In this document: positions 17,179 to 26,343 of the stretch, piece by piece
Position numbering within the stretch: position 1 is the first letter of the stretch
How the letters are laid out: each line of letters begins with the position of its first letter
NCBI RefSeq assembly: GCF_020026915.1
Contig: NZ_JAINUY010000007.1
Span: 124,001 to 188,000 of the forward strand
Length of the DNA stretch: 64,000 nucleotides
Reading direction: 5' to 3'
From: Flavobacterium potami
GTDB taxonomy: Bacteria; Bacteroidota; Bacteroidia; Flavobacteriales; Flavobacteriaceae
Notes under the pieces: model-generated
Told to the model about the DNA's origin: nothing
Databases searched by the model: none
Seen by the model: the letters and a program-made list of their open reading frames with translations, nothing else
Program-made: the position numbers and the translations under genes

Positions 17179-17186
17179 CAAAAGTA
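17179..17186 (-). promoter_or_regulatory. -7 box of map
   Basis: On the minus strand TACTTTTG is an exact TAnnTTTG box, 22 bases before ATG 17156. Its position decides the map start codon. Confidence 0.6.
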
Positions 17187-17220
17187 CAACTTTTCATGTG
17201 ATTTTCATGTGATTTTTTTT

Positions 17221-17302
17221 GCCACGAATTTCACGAATTAACACGAATTAATATTTAAGAATTTAAAAAGCAGAAATTAGTGCAATTCGTGTAATTCGTG
17301 GC
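17221..17302. repeat. inverted repeat with GCCACGAATT arms
   Basis: GCCACGAATTTCACGAATT (17221-17239) and AATTCGTGTAATTCGTGGC (17284-17302) are reverse complements with one mismatch. A half copy (GCCACGAATTTCTCGAATT) occurs at about 1319-1337. This is a dispersed intergenic repeat between map and the DUF445 gene. Confidence 0.85.
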
Positions 17303-17367
17303 AAGCCCTTTTTTAACTTAAATTTTCAGCAAAAAGCCGTAAATTAGTAGTACAAACGTTTATAATT

Positions 17368-18621
17368 ATGGAAACTATTACAGATCGAGATATAGAAAAA
17401 GTAAAGGCTCTTAAGAGAATGAAGAGAAATGCTTTGGGACTTTTGGGTATTGCAGTGTTATTGTTTTTAATTGCGATTTATTTTAAAATTCCGATGTTGC
17501 AGGCTTTTAGTGAAGCGGCAATGGTGGGCGGAATCGCCGATTGGTTTGCTGTTGTGGCATTGTTTCGTCATCCGATGGGAATTCCGATTTGGCACACAGC
17601 AATTATTCCGACCAAGAAAAATGAAATAGGAGAGAACCTTGGAAATTTTGTTTCGGAGGAATTTCTAGATCGTGAAAAAATGGAAATTAAACTAGATGAG
17701 TTTAATTTTGCGGTTAAGGCTTCAGACTGGATTTCGCAGGAAGAAAATGCCAATAAAATAGCTAGTGTTGTTGCCGTAAATATTATTCCTGGAATTTTAA
17801 GAACTATTAAAGATGAAGATGTCAAAAGATTTATTCAGGTTCAATTTAAAGAGAAAATAGAGGGTGTTAATTTCGGAAATTGGGTTGCTGTCGCTTTAGA
17901 ACCTTTACAAAAAGGCAATTTAAAAGATGAAATGCTTACCAATCTTCTTGAAGTAATGAGTACCGAACTCAGCAATAATAAAGATTTAATAAGACAGAAA
18001 GTAAAAGCGTCGACTCCGTTGTTGAGTTTTGGATTGGCCGACAAAAAGATTACAGAAGGAGTTTTTAATGGTTTACAGGATTTTTTGAATGAAGCTAAAA
18101 AGCCTGAAAGCGCCGTGCGTTTAAAAATTGACGAATACATTTTTAATTTCTTAGAAAAGGTCAAAAACTCAGAAGAAATGAGAATTAAAATCAATGATAT
18201 TATTTTGGGTTTTGTTGGAAAAAAAGAAGTTCAGGATTATATCAACGGAATTTGGGACGAAATAAAATTATCCATTACAAACGACTTGGATAAAGGTGAC
18301 GATTCTTCTATAAAAAATAGCATTGCAGGATTGATTCAGACTTTTGGAAACGGAATTAAAGAAGATCAAATTATGATTGATAAAATCAATAATTTCATTA
18401 AAAACGATTTGTTGTCGGTTCTTTTAAATAATAAAAAAGTAATTGGAGATTTAATTTCGTCAACCGTAAAAAGCTGGGACGGAAAAGAAGTTTCGGAGAA
18501 ATTAGAATTAGAAATTGGGAAAGATCTTCAATATATTAGAATAAACGGAACTTTGGTTGGAGGCTTTATTGGTCTTGTGATTTATGGTGTGGAGCAACTT
18601 TATCATCTTTTTATAATGTAA
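17368..18621 (+). CDS. DUF445 domain-containing membrane protein
   Basis: A 417-residue protein of the DUF445 family (YjiN-like). A first membrane segment lies at about 20-40 (L-G-L-L-G-I-A-V-L-L-F-L-I-A-I-Y-F). The family signature M-V-G-G-I-A-D-W-F-A-V-V-A-L-F-R-H-P follows (~50-68), then a long helical soluble region to ~390 and a last hydrophobic segment G-G-F-I-G-L-V-I-Y-G-V. The function of the family is not known. It is monocistronic, with a MITE-like repeat and a bidirectional terminator after it. Confidence 0.88.
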   Translation: METITDRDIEKVKALKRMKRNALGLLGIAVLLFLIAIYFKIPMLQAFSEAAMVGGIADWFAVVALFRHPMGIPIWHTAIIPTKKNEIGENLGNFVSEEFLDREKMEIKLDEFNFAVKASDWISQEENANKIASVVAVNIIPGILRTIKDEDVKRFIQVQFKEKIEGVNFGNWVAVALEPLQKGNLKDEMLTNLLEVMSTELSNNKDLIRQKVKASTPLLSFGLADKKITEGVFNGLQDFLNEAKKPESAVRLKIDEYIFNFLEKVKNSEEMRIKINDIILGFVGKKEVQDYINGIWDEIKLSITNDLDKGDDSSIKNSIAGLIQTFGNGIKEDQIMIDKINNFIKNDLLSVLLNNKKVIGDLISSTVKSWDGKEVSEKLELEIGKDLQYIRINGTLVGGFIGLVIYGVEQLYHLFIM

Positions 18622-18635
18622 TATCTGCAATCTTG

Positions 18636-18712
18636 TGTCATTGCGAGGAACGAAGCAATCACATCAAATTGTCGATTTACTAAGTGCGGTTGCTTCGTTC
18701 CTCGCAATGACA
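18636..18712. repeat. perfect 23-bp inverted repeat (arms 18636-18658 and 18690-18712)
   Basis: The arms begin TGTCATTGCGAGGAACGAAG and are exact reverse complements separated by 31 bases. This kind of TCATTGCGAGG...CCTCGCAATGA element occurs as a dispersed palindrome in many bacterial genomes. It is more G+C-rich than its surroundings. Confidence 0.9.
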
Positions 18713-18726
18713 AAATGAGTAAAAAC

Positions 18727-18762
18727 AAAAAGAGGCAAATTTTAAAATTTGCCTCTTTTTTT
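18727..18762. terminator. bidirectional terminator between the DUF445 gene and gpmI
   Basis: AAAAAGAGGCAAATTTT and AAAATTTGCCTCTTTTTTT form a perfect hairpin with T-runs on both strands, between two convergent genes. Confidence 0.88.
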
Positions 18763-18777
18763 AAGTTCAATTTAAAT

Positions 18778-18802
18778 GAACTTATATAACTTATATGGTT
18801 TA
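18778..18802. repeat. copy of a dispersed ACTTATATnACTTATATGG repeat
   Basis: GAACTTATATAACTTATATGG is the second copy in this window of the motif also found at 15394 and 26399. It lies just after the gpmI stop codon. Confidence 0.7.
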
Positions 18803-18810
18803 AAAACCTT

Positions 18811-20328
18811 TTACAAAAGCGAATGACAAGTCATTGCATTTGGCTGTTGAACTCCCATTAATTCTAAAATTGTTGGAGCGATATCACCTAAAACACCATC
18901 TTGAATGCTTTTCAATTCTTTGTCAACTAAAATAATTGGCACTGGGTTTGTTGTGTGAGCAGTGTTTGGAGATCCATCAGGATTAATCATCGTTTCGCAG
19001 TTTCCGTGATCTGCGATTACGATTGTAGTGTAATTATTAGCAAGAGCAGCGTCGATTACTTTTTTCGCGCAAGCGTCAACTGCTTCACAAGCTTTAATTG
19101 CAGCTTCCATAATTCCAGTGTGACCAACCATGTCTCCGTTTGCGAAGTTTAAACACACGAAATCAACTTCACCTTTGTTCAGTTCAGGAACAAGAGCATC
19201 AGCTAGTTCGTAAGCGCTCATTTCTGGTTGTAAATCGTAAGTTGCTACTTTTGGAGAGTTTCTTAAGATTCTAGATTCGCCTTCAAAAGGAGTTTCTCTT
19301 CCTCCAGAAAAGAAGAAAGTTACGTGTGGATATTTCTCCGTTTCAGCAATTCTGATTTGTTTTTTACCAGCTTTTTCTAAAACTTCACCAAGAGTTTCGG
19401 TAATATTATCTTTATTGTAAACCACTTTTACGTTTTGATACGTTTCGTCGTAGTTTGTCAATGTTACATAATATAGGTTTAGTTTGTGCATGTTTTGCTC
19501 ATGGAAATCTTGCTGAGAAAGTGCCTCAGTAAGTTCACGACCTCTGTCTGTTCTAAAGTTGAAGAAGATTACAACATCACCTTCAACAATTGTAGCAAGA
19601 GGTTTTGCATTTTCATCAACAATAACAACTGGCTCGATAAATTCATCTGTTACATCTTTTGCGTAGCTGTCTAAAACACTTGCAACAGCATTTGTTGATG
19701 GAGTTCCAACACCGTTTACAACTAGATCGTAAGCTAATTTTACACGTTCCCAACGTTTGTCACGGTCCATTGCATAGTAACGCCCGATGATAGAAGCGAT
19801 TTTTACTGGAGTATCTTTGATATAATCTTCTAAATCGTGAATGTATTTTCCGCCAGATTTAGGGTCAACATCACGTCCGTCTGTAAACGCGTGAATATAA
19901 ACCTGATCTAAACCATATTCTTGAGAAGCATCGATTAATCCGCGAAGGTGTGAAGTATGTGAGTGAACACCACCATCTGAAACTAATCCTAAAAAGTGTA
20001 CTTTTTTATTGTTGTCTTTAGCGTAAGTAAAAGCATCAATTAAAACTTGCTCTTTTGCTAAAGTTTTGTGTTCTACAGCTAAATTTATTTTGGCTAAATC
20101 TTGGTATACAATTCTTCCTGCACCAAGATTCATGTGTCCAACTTCGCTATTTCCCATTTGTCCTTCTGGCAAACCAACATTTAATCCGTCAGTTCTAAGT
20201 TGTGCGCTTGGATAATTTTTGTATAGACTGTTTATAAAAGGAACATTTGCATTGTCTATTGCAGATACTTTAGGGTCAGGAGATTTTCCCCAACCATCTA
20301 AAATCATAAGGATAACTTTTTTGTTCAT
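18811..20328 (-). CDS. gpmI: 2,3-bisphosphoglycerate-independent phosphoglycerate mutase
   Basis: This 505-residue enzyme interconverts 3- and 2-phosphoglycerate in glycolysis. It needs two metal ions (usually Mn2+) and a phosphoserine intermediate. M-I-L-D-G-W-G (8-14) carries the first metal Asp, and the catalytic Ser61 is in G-N-S-E-V-G-H-M-N-L-G-A-G. H-S-H-x-x-H-L-R-G appears as V-H-S-H-T-S-H-L-R-G, with F-T-D-G-R-D and I-A-D-H-G-N-C-E further on. The frame is open to 20373, but an exact -7 box at 20345-20352 lies inside that extension, so ATG 20328 is the start. Confidence 0.95.
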   Translation of the reverse strand: MNKKVILMILDGWGKSPDPKVSAIDNANVPFINSLYKNYPSAQLRTDGLNVGLPEGQMGNSEVGHMNLGAGRIVYQDLAKINLAVEHKTLAKEQVLIDAFTYAKDNNKKVHFLGLVSDGGVHSHTSHLRGLIDASQEYGLDQVYIHAFTDGRDVDPKSGGKYIHDLEDYIKDTPVKIASIIGRYYAMDRDKRWERVKLAYDLVVNGVGTPSTNAVASVLDSYAKDVTDEFIEPVVIVDENAKPLATIVEGDVVIFFNFRTDRGRELTEALSQQDFHEQNMHKLNLYYVTLTNYDETYQNVKVVYNKDNITETLGEVLEKAGKKQIRIAETEKYPHVTFFFSGGRETPFEGESRILRNSPKVATYDLQPEMSAYELADALVPELNKGEVDFVCLNFANGDMVGHTGIMEAAIKACEAVDACAKKVIDAALANNYTTIVIADHGNCETMINPDGSPNTAHTTNPVPIILVDKELKSIQDGVLGDIAPTILELMGVQQPNAMTCHSLL

Positions 20329-20344
20329 TACTTTTTGTTTTTTA

Positions 20345-20352
20345 CAAAGATA
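20345..20352 (-). promoter_or_regulatory. -7 box of gpmI
   Basis: On the minus strand TATCTTTG is an exact TAnnTTTG box, 16 bases before ATG 20328. It rules out the longer start at 20373. Confidence 0.6.
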
Positions 20353-20467
20353 AGCCATTTCTAAAATAGGCAAGAAATGATTGTGACATTTATATTTAAT
20401 AAAATGAAGCTTGACAAAAAATATTAAATTAATTGAAGAACTCTTTATTTTTTAAAATTAATTCACG

Positions 20468-22897
20468 CTAAGCTCTCTTTCTGACTTTATTTTTGACGGC
20501 GTTGTAGTCAATAAAGTATTTGACACTTATAGAAAAGATGTGTTTTAATGCGTCATTATTTAAAAGTCCGGAAACATTGTGTTTGAAATCTTTATCAATA
20601 ATGCGCTCAAAATTAGCGGCATTATTTCGATATAAAGCAGAAAGCTGACTTCCAGGAGCAAACCACCAAGAATAAGATAAATCGGCATTCCAAGAATAAA
20701 AACTTGAATTTTTATTATCAGTATACTGTGGGTATGTACTAAGATCTCCGTCTGGATCTAGAATTAAAATATCTTTATTATCAGCATACGACCAATACTG
20801 ACGAACGGCTAAATTAATTGTCATGGCGCTATTTATGGCATATTTTCCTCCCAAAGTATTAGAATAAGTAATCACGTTTCGATTGGCAAAAATGATGTCG
20901 TTTGGCGTACTTTCATTATTGTCGCCATCAATTTGATCGATGTAGCCTTTATTGTTGTTTTTTCTAATATAACTAAAGAAATAAGTCAGCAAAAGTTTAT
21001 CACTGAAACGGTATCTTGGACCAATATCAAAGCCGTATGTCATACGGTCAGATTCATCAAATATATTAAAAGTACCATTTAAATCAATCGCGAACTTATG
21101 ATTGTAATTGGTTGAAATACTTCCCCAGCTTTCTATTTTCCTCGGAATTGTAACGTATCTGTATTCGGCACGAGGCTCGTAATAATCGTTGATTTCTAAA
21201 GGATAAAAAGTGATTCCGCCTCCGTAATAATTGTTTTTTACTGTAGTCAAATTCAGATTTGCATTGATGCTGTTGTCCTGAAGCTTTCCAGATTCTTTAT
21301 TGAATTCGGTATACATATTATAGTTGATCCTAAAAGTATTAAAACGCTTCGTTGGATTTAGAATTCTGTAATTGGCATTTCCGTAAAAATTATAATAATT
21401 CGTGTAGAAATTAATACCCAAATCATTCGGATCGTAATCTTTGGTAACAAAATCAGAACCTATACTATATCTGTAATTTCCGCTTGTTTCAGCAAAACCA
21501 ATTGTAGAATAAAAGCCATTTTTGTCTTGAATGTCGTTTATTGTGCTGTATTTTACATTTCCATATAAACTATAAGTATTTGCTTTTGTGTTTAAATCCC
21601 AAGCAAGCCCTGTAACGTTTGCATCTCTAGTATGACCATTTCGAGTTACATTGGTATTAATAAAAGTAACGGATGAGTTTTTTCTAAAGCGCTGATCTAA
21701 AACCAATACATTATAATTGGTAAGCGGTTCAACAATTTCACGCCTTAATTCTCCAGTTTCGGTATTTTTTATAGTAGTAAAAGTCTTTTCTGTGACGGCA
21801 TTCAAAACTCCGATTCCGAGTCCGTTTTTTGTTCTTCCTGATAATTTTAAGGCATTTACTAAGTTTACAGCAGCAGGTAATTCTATAATTTCTTCATTTT
21901 CATTTAACGAAGGATTGATTGATGGAGTGCCGCCAATTCTTCGTGAATAAAAAATACCACCTTTGCTAAATAAGTCGGTTCCTTCTGTAAAAAAGGCTCT
22001 ATTTTCGTTAAACTGCTGTTCGAATGGGCCAAGATTTAAAATCTGATCATCATATTTTGTTTGTCCAAAATCTGGAATTAGAATGGCATCAACTGTAAAA
22101 GCATCAGTTATACCGTATTTAATATCCATTCCGCCTTTAATTGTTCCGTATGTTTTTTGTCCGTCAGAAGCGTTCAAATAATAAGAGGCATAAGGCATAA
22201 AAAACAATCGAGTAGGAGGTTTGATGTTTTCAATTCCTTCTAAAGTTCCCGCTTGTTGAGTAAAAGTGCCTATCTTTCTATCGACGAAATTCCAAGTATA
22301 TTTATACCGTTCACGTTTGATTTCTCTAAAGAAATTAATTCCCCAGATTTGTTTGTTTTCTCCCGAAAAACGTAGTGCCGAGTAAGGAATTTTCATTTCG
22401 ACAATCCATCCTTTTTCTGTCAAAGCCGCTTTACTGATCCAAACGGCGTCCCAAGAATAATCTTCTCCATTTGCATCGGTCATAATACAATCGCCCTGAA
22501 CGTCGGCTGCAGAAACGTAAAACATAAAGTCCTGTTGTCCGTCATTAAAACCATTTATAAAGACACCAAAAAGATCTGCCGTTCCAAAATTATCACGTTG
22601 AGAGATTTCTTTTAAAATTTTAGAAGGCTCGTTATCATACATCATGGCTCCAATATAAATCGCATCATTATTATATACAACTTTAACCTCTGTGCGCTTT
22701 TCGTACGGAATCGCTTTACCATTGTCTGGTTCCAACATAATAAAGTCTGTGGCGATCGGTACATTTTCCCAGGCTGGCTCGTCTAGTTTTCCGTCAATAG
22801 AAATGGCATGAGAAGTTACTTGTGCCCGAATTGATTTTTTCTGGCCATAACTGCATACAGTTGCTATTAGAAAACCAAGATAAAACAGCTTTTTCAT
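20468..22897 (-). CDS. CBM9-like / DUF5916 outer-membrane beta-barrel protein
   Basis: An 809-residue exported protein: a signal peptide (to about S-Y-G-Q-K-K), a carbohydrate-binding family 9-like domain (I-S-I-D-G-K-L-D-E-P-A-W-E-N-V-P at ~33-48, then Y-I-G-A-M-M-Y-D and W-I-V-E-M-K-I-P-Y-S-A-L-R-F), and a long C-terminal part of about 550 residues. That part has alternating aromatic beta-strands typical of a large outer-membrane barrel (DUF5916). Related proteins are common in Bacteroidota, and their substrate is unknown. It has no susC/susD neighbours. No TonB box is evident. Confidence 0.8.
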   Translation of the reverse strand: MKKLFYLGFLIATVCSYGQKKSIRAQVTSHAISIDGKLDEPAWENVPIATDFIMLEPDNGKAIPYEKRTEVKVVYNNDAIYIGAMMYDNEPSKILKEISQRDNFGTADLFGVFINGFNDGQQDFMFYVSAADVQGDCIMTDANGEDYSWDAVWISKAALTEKGWIVEMKIPYSALRFSGENKQIWGINFFREIKRERYKYTWNFVDRKIGTFTQQAGTLEGIENIKPPTRLFFMPYASYYLNASDGQKTYGTIKGGMDIKYGITDAFTVDAILIPDFGQTKYDDQILNLGPFEQQFNENRAFFTEGTDLFSKGGIFYSRRIGGTPSINPSLNENEEIIELPAAVNLVNALKLSGRTKNGLGIGVLNAVTEKTFTTIKNTETGELRREIVEPLTNYNVLVLDQRFRKNSSVTFINTNVTRNGHTRDANVTGLAWDLNTKANTYSLYGNVKYSTINDIQDKNGFYSTIGFAETSGNYRYSIGSDFVTKDYDPNDLGINFYTNYYNFYGNANYRILNPTKRFNTFRINYNMYTEFNKESGKLQDNSINANLNLTTVKNNYYGGGITFYPLEINDYYEPRAEYRYVTIPRKIESWGSISTNYNHKFAIDLNGTFNIFDESDRMTYGFDIGPRYRFSDKLLLTYFFSYIRKNNNKGYIDQIDGDNNESTPNDIIFANRNVITYSNTLGGKYAINSAMTINLAVRQYWSYADNKDILILDPDGDLSTYPQYTDNKNSSFYSWNADLSYSWWFAPGSQLSALYRNNAANFERIIDKDFKHNVSGLLNNDALKHIFSISVKYFIDYNAVKNKVRKRA

Positions 22898-23132
22898 TTA
22901 TGTTTTTATACGAAATAATTATAAAAGTACTTTAATATAGGAATTATAGACTTCATTTTGTTCTATTTGTTACAGTTGAAGTTTCAAAATTTCCACAAAA
23001 TTTGGTTTTTTTTAAGGAAATAGCTCAAAATGTTAGGTTTTTAAGCGTAAGATAAAATCTTACAGAAAAGGCATTTTTTTGTTAATTATGTTAAAGTTTA
23101 GGCAAAAAAGACCTGAAAATCAGGGTTGTATT
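22898..23132. other. gene-free divergent spacer
   Basis: This AT-rich spacer separates the divergent CBM9/barrel gene and the L,D-transpeptidase gene. I see no ORF, repeat or strong hairpin in it. The only clear signal is the promoter that ends it at 23133-23161. Confidence 0.5.
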
Positions 23133-23161
23133 TTGCAAGGGATGAATTTTTTCTACTTTTG
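23133..23161 (+). promoter_or_regulatory. promoter of the YkuD_2-type L,D-transpeptidase gene
   Basis: TACTTTTG (23154-23161) is an exact -7 box and TTG (23133-23135) lies 18 bases upstream, close to the Bacteroidota TTG/TAnnTTTG arrangement. Confidence 0.6.
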
Positions 23162-23197
23162 CCTTACCCAAATTTTTGTTTAACCTAAAGAATTTCA

Positions 23198-23923
23198 ATG
23201 ATTTACAAGATTTATCCGTTATTTGTGTTTTTACTGTTGTCTTTTGGAAAAGAAACTAATCACACTACCGATCTAAAAAAGAACGCTACTGAAAAAACGA
23301 TTGCAAAAGTTGAAAATGTAACTGTTGATTCAAAAATCGAAAGCGTTTACAGTGCCCTTAATTCAAACAATTTTAAAATGCCTGAACTTAAAACTTTTTC
23401 GGAAGCTTTAAAAGGATTTTATTTGTTGAAAGAGAGAGGAGTTATCAAGAAAAATATCTTGACTCTTATTGATTTTAGTTTGTCATCAAATACGAAACGT
23501 TTGTGGGTTATTGATTTGACAACGAATACCATTTTGTATAATTCGCTTGTAGCTCACGGAAGAAATACTGGAGAAGAATTTGCTTCAGCATTTTCTAATC
23601 TTAATTCTTCTTTCAAAAGTAGTTTAGGATTTTACGCTACAGGAGAAATTTACCAAGGAAAACATGGGGCTTCTCTACGTTTAGATGGTTTGGAAAATGG
23701 TGTAAATGACAATGCTCGCGAAAGAGGTGTTGTAATGCATGGTGCAGATTATGTATCAGAATCGTTCATTAGAGATCACAAACGATTAGGTAGAAGCCAG
23801 GGGTGCCCTGCTCTTCCTGTTGGAATCACAAATGAAATTATTCAATTAATAAAAGATAAATCGTGTTTATATATTTATCATCCATCAAGAAGTTTCGCGA
23901 TGGAAGAGAGGCTAATTTCTTAA
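23198..23923 (+). CDS. murein L,D-transpeptidase catalytic domain family protein (YkuD_2)
   Basis: A 241-residue exported protein with a hydrophobic N-terminal signal (I-Y-P-L-F-V-F-L-L-L-S-F-G). The catalytic domain starts near W-V-I-D-L-T (~108). It holds V-V-A-H-G-R-N-T-G, V-V-M-H-G-A-D-Y (~186) and the active-site motif R-S-Q-G-C-P-A-L-P with catalytic Cys at about 209. The enzyme should form or edit peptidoglycan cross-links, or attach proteins, in the periplasm. Its last 12 bases overlap the end of the convergent YcbB-type L,D-transpeptidase gene, so the two cell-wall enzymes share a 3' end. Confidence 0.87.
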   Translation: MIYKIYPLFVFLLLSFGKETNHTTDLKKNATEKTIAKVENVTVDSKIESVYSALNSNNFKMPELKTFSEALKGFYLLKERGVIKKNILTLIDFSLSSNTKRLWVIDLTTNTILYNSLVAHGRNTGEEFASAFSNLNSSFKSSLGFYATGEIYQGKHGASLRLDGLENGVNDNARERGVVMHGADYVSESFIRDHKRLGRSQGCPALPVGITNEIIQLIKDKSCLYIYHPSRSFAMEERLIS

Positions 23924-25492
23924 TTTAGCATATAAATCCGAATCTAGATTATAAATATCAGCTCTGAACAAGAGCTGATTTTTTTTGCTCCAAGCTGTCC
24001 AATACCACTGATACAAAGCATATTTTTTAGTTATCTTGAAACTCATTGTTTTTTTAGTGGCAATAATAGTATCAATTCTATCTTGAGGCCAATTTCCATC
24101 AACATCTAAAATATGCTGCGCCAGTTCCAGCGGATTTTCAACACGAACACAACCAGAACTCATGGAACGATTATTTCGTCCAAAAATATTGCGGTGATTG
24201 GTATCGTGAAGGTAAACACTATGATGGTTTGGAAATAAGATTTTCATTAAGCCCAAAGAATTGGAATATCCCGGACTTTGTACATAACGATAATTATTAG
24301 GTTTGTTTTCATTCCAATTTACGGGATCAACAACATTTCCTGATGAATCGAAAATTGTGATGTTTTTCTTGGCTAAATAATTTCTATTGCGTTTCATTGC
24401 AGGAACAACATCTTCTTTTAAAATAGTGGGAGGAACCGTCCAAGTCGGATTAAAAACTACTGTTTTTAATACAGAAGTAATAACAGGAGTTCTTCTTTTG
24501 CTGGTTCCAACAACGACATTTCTAACCAAAGTTGTGTCTTGACTTTCAACAACATTCAAGCTGTAATCAGGGATATTAATAATAAAATAATTTTCAGCAA
24601 ATTCACTTGGGTACCATCTCCAGCGTTCTAAATTGGCGATAATCTGTTCTTTCCTTTTTTCTTTAGAATAATTTAAAGCTTTAACGGTTCCCACACCTAT
24701 AACGCCGTCTGCAGCTAAACCATGCCTTTCCTGAAATTTTTTAACCGCTTCAAAGGTTTTACTGTCGTATATCTTTGTCAGACTATCTCTTCCGACCATA
24801 TCATTCCAATATCGCAATCTTTTTTTTATGTTTATTAATGCAGGATTGGTGTCGTTTAAAACGATTTTTTCGACAGATTCAATATTTTGAACATTGTCCT
24901 CAGGAAATTTATTGATGATTTCTAAAGCTTTTATTAACTCTTTGTAAACTTGAGTTTTAGGTTGGATATTGTCAACAACACTGTCCAGTTTGTTTTTGTT
25001 GAAAGCTTTAATCAAAACGCTATTTACATCAAAAGTTTTTTCTTCTAGATCCCAGTTGCCATAAAGTTTTTTTGGATCTAACTTTCCTTTGTATAAATCA
25101 TTTAAATATTTTTCGAAATTATAGGTCAATAAAATGTCGTAAGTAGCCAAATCTTTGTCGCTAAGAGAGCTAAGTCGGGCTTCAAATTTTTTTAATTGAG
25201 AAGCTTTGTAATCTTCTGGTTCCAAGCCTAACTCGTCTGATTTTTCCAATTGAGACAATACATATTTTCGCTTTTGGAGATTTCCCCAAACGGTTTGATT
25301 TTCAGAAGCTATGTAGAATTGTTTCAGTGTTTCACTCTTAAATGTGCCAATTGTAGCAGTGTCGATATTAACTTTTCTTTCATCAGTAAGTATGATTGCT
25401 GGCGCCTTTTTTGGGACAAGAACGGGTTTTGGAGTGTCTTTTTTACACCCCACAACAACGCATATTATTACTAAAAAGTAAAGTTTTTTCAT
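23912..25492 (-). CDS. YcbB-type L,D-transpeptidase lipoprotein
   Basis: This 526-residue protein resembles E. coli YcbB/LdtD, which makes 3-3 peptidoglycan cross-links. A lipoprotein signal ends at Cys16 (V-V-G-C-K-K-D). A scaffold region follows, then a peptidoglycan-binding domain (K-F-Q-E-R-H-G-L-A-A-D-G-V-I-G, ~262-276), and the YkuD catalytic domain with H-D-T-N-H-R-N-I-F (~428) and the active site S-M-S-S-G-C-V-R-V-E-N (Cys ~449). It is probably the second gene of an operon with the GNAT gene (2-base gap) and overlaps the opposite L,D-transpeptidase gene by 12 bases at its 3' end. Confidence 0.9.
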   Translation of the reverse strand: MKKLYFLVIICVVVGCKKDTPKPVLVPKKAPAIILTDERKVNIDTATIGTFKSETLKQFYIASENQTVWGNLQKRKYVLSQLEKSDELGLEPEDYKASQLKKFEARLSSLSDKDLATYDILLTYNFEKYLNDLYKGKLDPKKLYGNWDLEEKTFDVNSVLIKAFNKNKLDSVVDNIQPKTQVYKELIKALEIINKFPEDNVQNIESVEKIVLNDTNPALINIKKRLRYWNDMVGRDSLTKIYDSKTFEAVKKFQERHGLAADGVIGVGTVKALNYSKEKRKEQIIANLERWRWYPSEFAENYFIINIPDYSLNVVESQDTTLVRNVVVGTSKRRTPVITSVLKTVVFNPTWTVPPTILKEDVVPAMKRNRNYLAKKNITIFDSSGNVVDPVNWNENKPNNYRYVQSPGYSNSLGLMKILFPNHHSVYLHDTNHRNIFGRNNRSMSSGCVRVENPLELAQHILDVDGNWPQDRIDTIIATKKTMSFKITKKYALYQWYWTAWSKKNQLLFRADIYNLDSDLYAKLRN

Positions 25493-25494
25493 AG

Positions 25495-25932
25495 TTATAT
25501 TTTTTTAAACATCAAATAATGTTCGCCAACGTCTTTAATATCAAATGCTTTACCTAGGGGTTGGTAATTCATTTTTTGATAAAAGCCAACAGCAGCTGTT
25601 CTGGCGTTAAACCAAATCAAATCAACTTTATTTTCATTGCAGTAGGTTTCACAATGTCTAACTAAAGCCTCTCCAAATCCCATTTTTTGGTGTGTGTCCA
25701 ACACAGCCATTCCTCGAATTTGAGCTTGATTTTGCTCGGCAAATATAGTGTTGATTTTTTGAAACAAGGAAATAATTCCTATTAATTTTTCATTAATAAA
25801 TAACCCAAAATGGTGAGTTGTTTCTAAATCGTCTCCTTCGAATATACAACTTTCAATTGGTTTTCCCGCTCTTAAAACTGGTTGGCGAACGATAAAAGTT
25901 TCTTTTGAGGTGATTTCTCTAATTGTCATCAT
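25495..25932 (-). CDS. GNAT-family N-acetyltransferase
   Basis: A 145-residue acetyltransferase of the GNAT fold. The acetyl-CoA-binding motif A is R-G-M-A-V-L-D-T-H-Q-K-M-G-F-G-E-A-L (~73-90). It is followed by W-F-N-A-R-T-A-A-V-G-F-Y-Q-K-M-N-Y near 105-121, the usual motif B. The substrate is unknown. The start is either of two adjacent Met codons. It is transcribed immediately before the YcbB-type L,D-transpeptidase gene, so a role in wall metabolism is conceivable but unproven. Confidence 0.85.
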   Translation of the reverse strand: MMTIREITSKETFIVRQPVLRAGKPIESCIFEGDDLETTHHFGLFINEKLIGIISLFQKINTIFAEQNQAQIRGMAVLDTHQKMGFGEALVRHCETYCNENKVDLIWFNARTAAVGFYQKMNYQPLGKAFDIKDVGEHYLMFKKI

Positions 25933-26025
25933 GATTTTTTTAAAAAATATTGCATTTATAACTTTTTAATTTTAAATAAGTTATAAATAATTGTTGTTTT
26001 TAATTGAAATTTTTTGCGAAAAAGC

Positions 26026-26057
26026 TTGTTTTGAACTGAACTTTCTTTCTATATTTG
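26026..26057 (+). promoter_or_regulatory. promoter of the first tRNA-Gly
   Basis: TTG (26026-26028), 21 bases, then TATATTTG (26050-26057): a full TTG/TAnnTTTG promoter ending 10 bases before the tRNA 5' end. Confidence 0.7.
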
Positions 26058-26067
26058 CACCACCAAT

Positions 26068-26140
<73 letters not shown>

Positions 26141-26191
26141 CTAAAAATAAATAATTTTTAGATTTTTATTTTTTTAGAAATTAAAATTATT

Positions 26192-26199
26192 TATATTTG
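26192..26199 (+). promoter_or_regulatory. -7 box of the second tRNA-Gly
   Basis: TATATTTG followed by CACC repeats the box in front of the first copy. It lies 12 bases before the second tRNA, so each copy appears to have its own promoter. Confidence 0.6.
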
Positions 26200-26211
26200 C
26201 ACCCTGTTAAT

Positions 26212-26284
<73 letters not shown>

Positions 26285-26288
26285 CTTC

Positions 26289-26319
26289 AAAAGCCTCAAG
26301 CATTGTTTGAGGCTTTTTT
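26289..26319 (+). terminator. terminator after the tRNA-Gly pair
   Basis: AAAAGCCTCAA and TTGAGGCTTTTTT form a hairpin with a T6 run, five bases after the second tRNA. Confidence 0.85.
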
Positions 26320-26343
26320 GTTTTTATTCCTTTTTAATTTTTG

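Noticed and set aside
17157..17189. Longer N terminus of methionine aminopeptidase
   Set aside because: An exact -7 promoter box lies at 17179-17186, within the extension, and family alignment begins at the Met at 17156.
20329..20373. Longer N terminus of GpmI
   Set aside because: The extension contains the -7 box at 20345-20352 and precedes the conserved start K-K-V-I-L-M-I-L-D-G-W-G.
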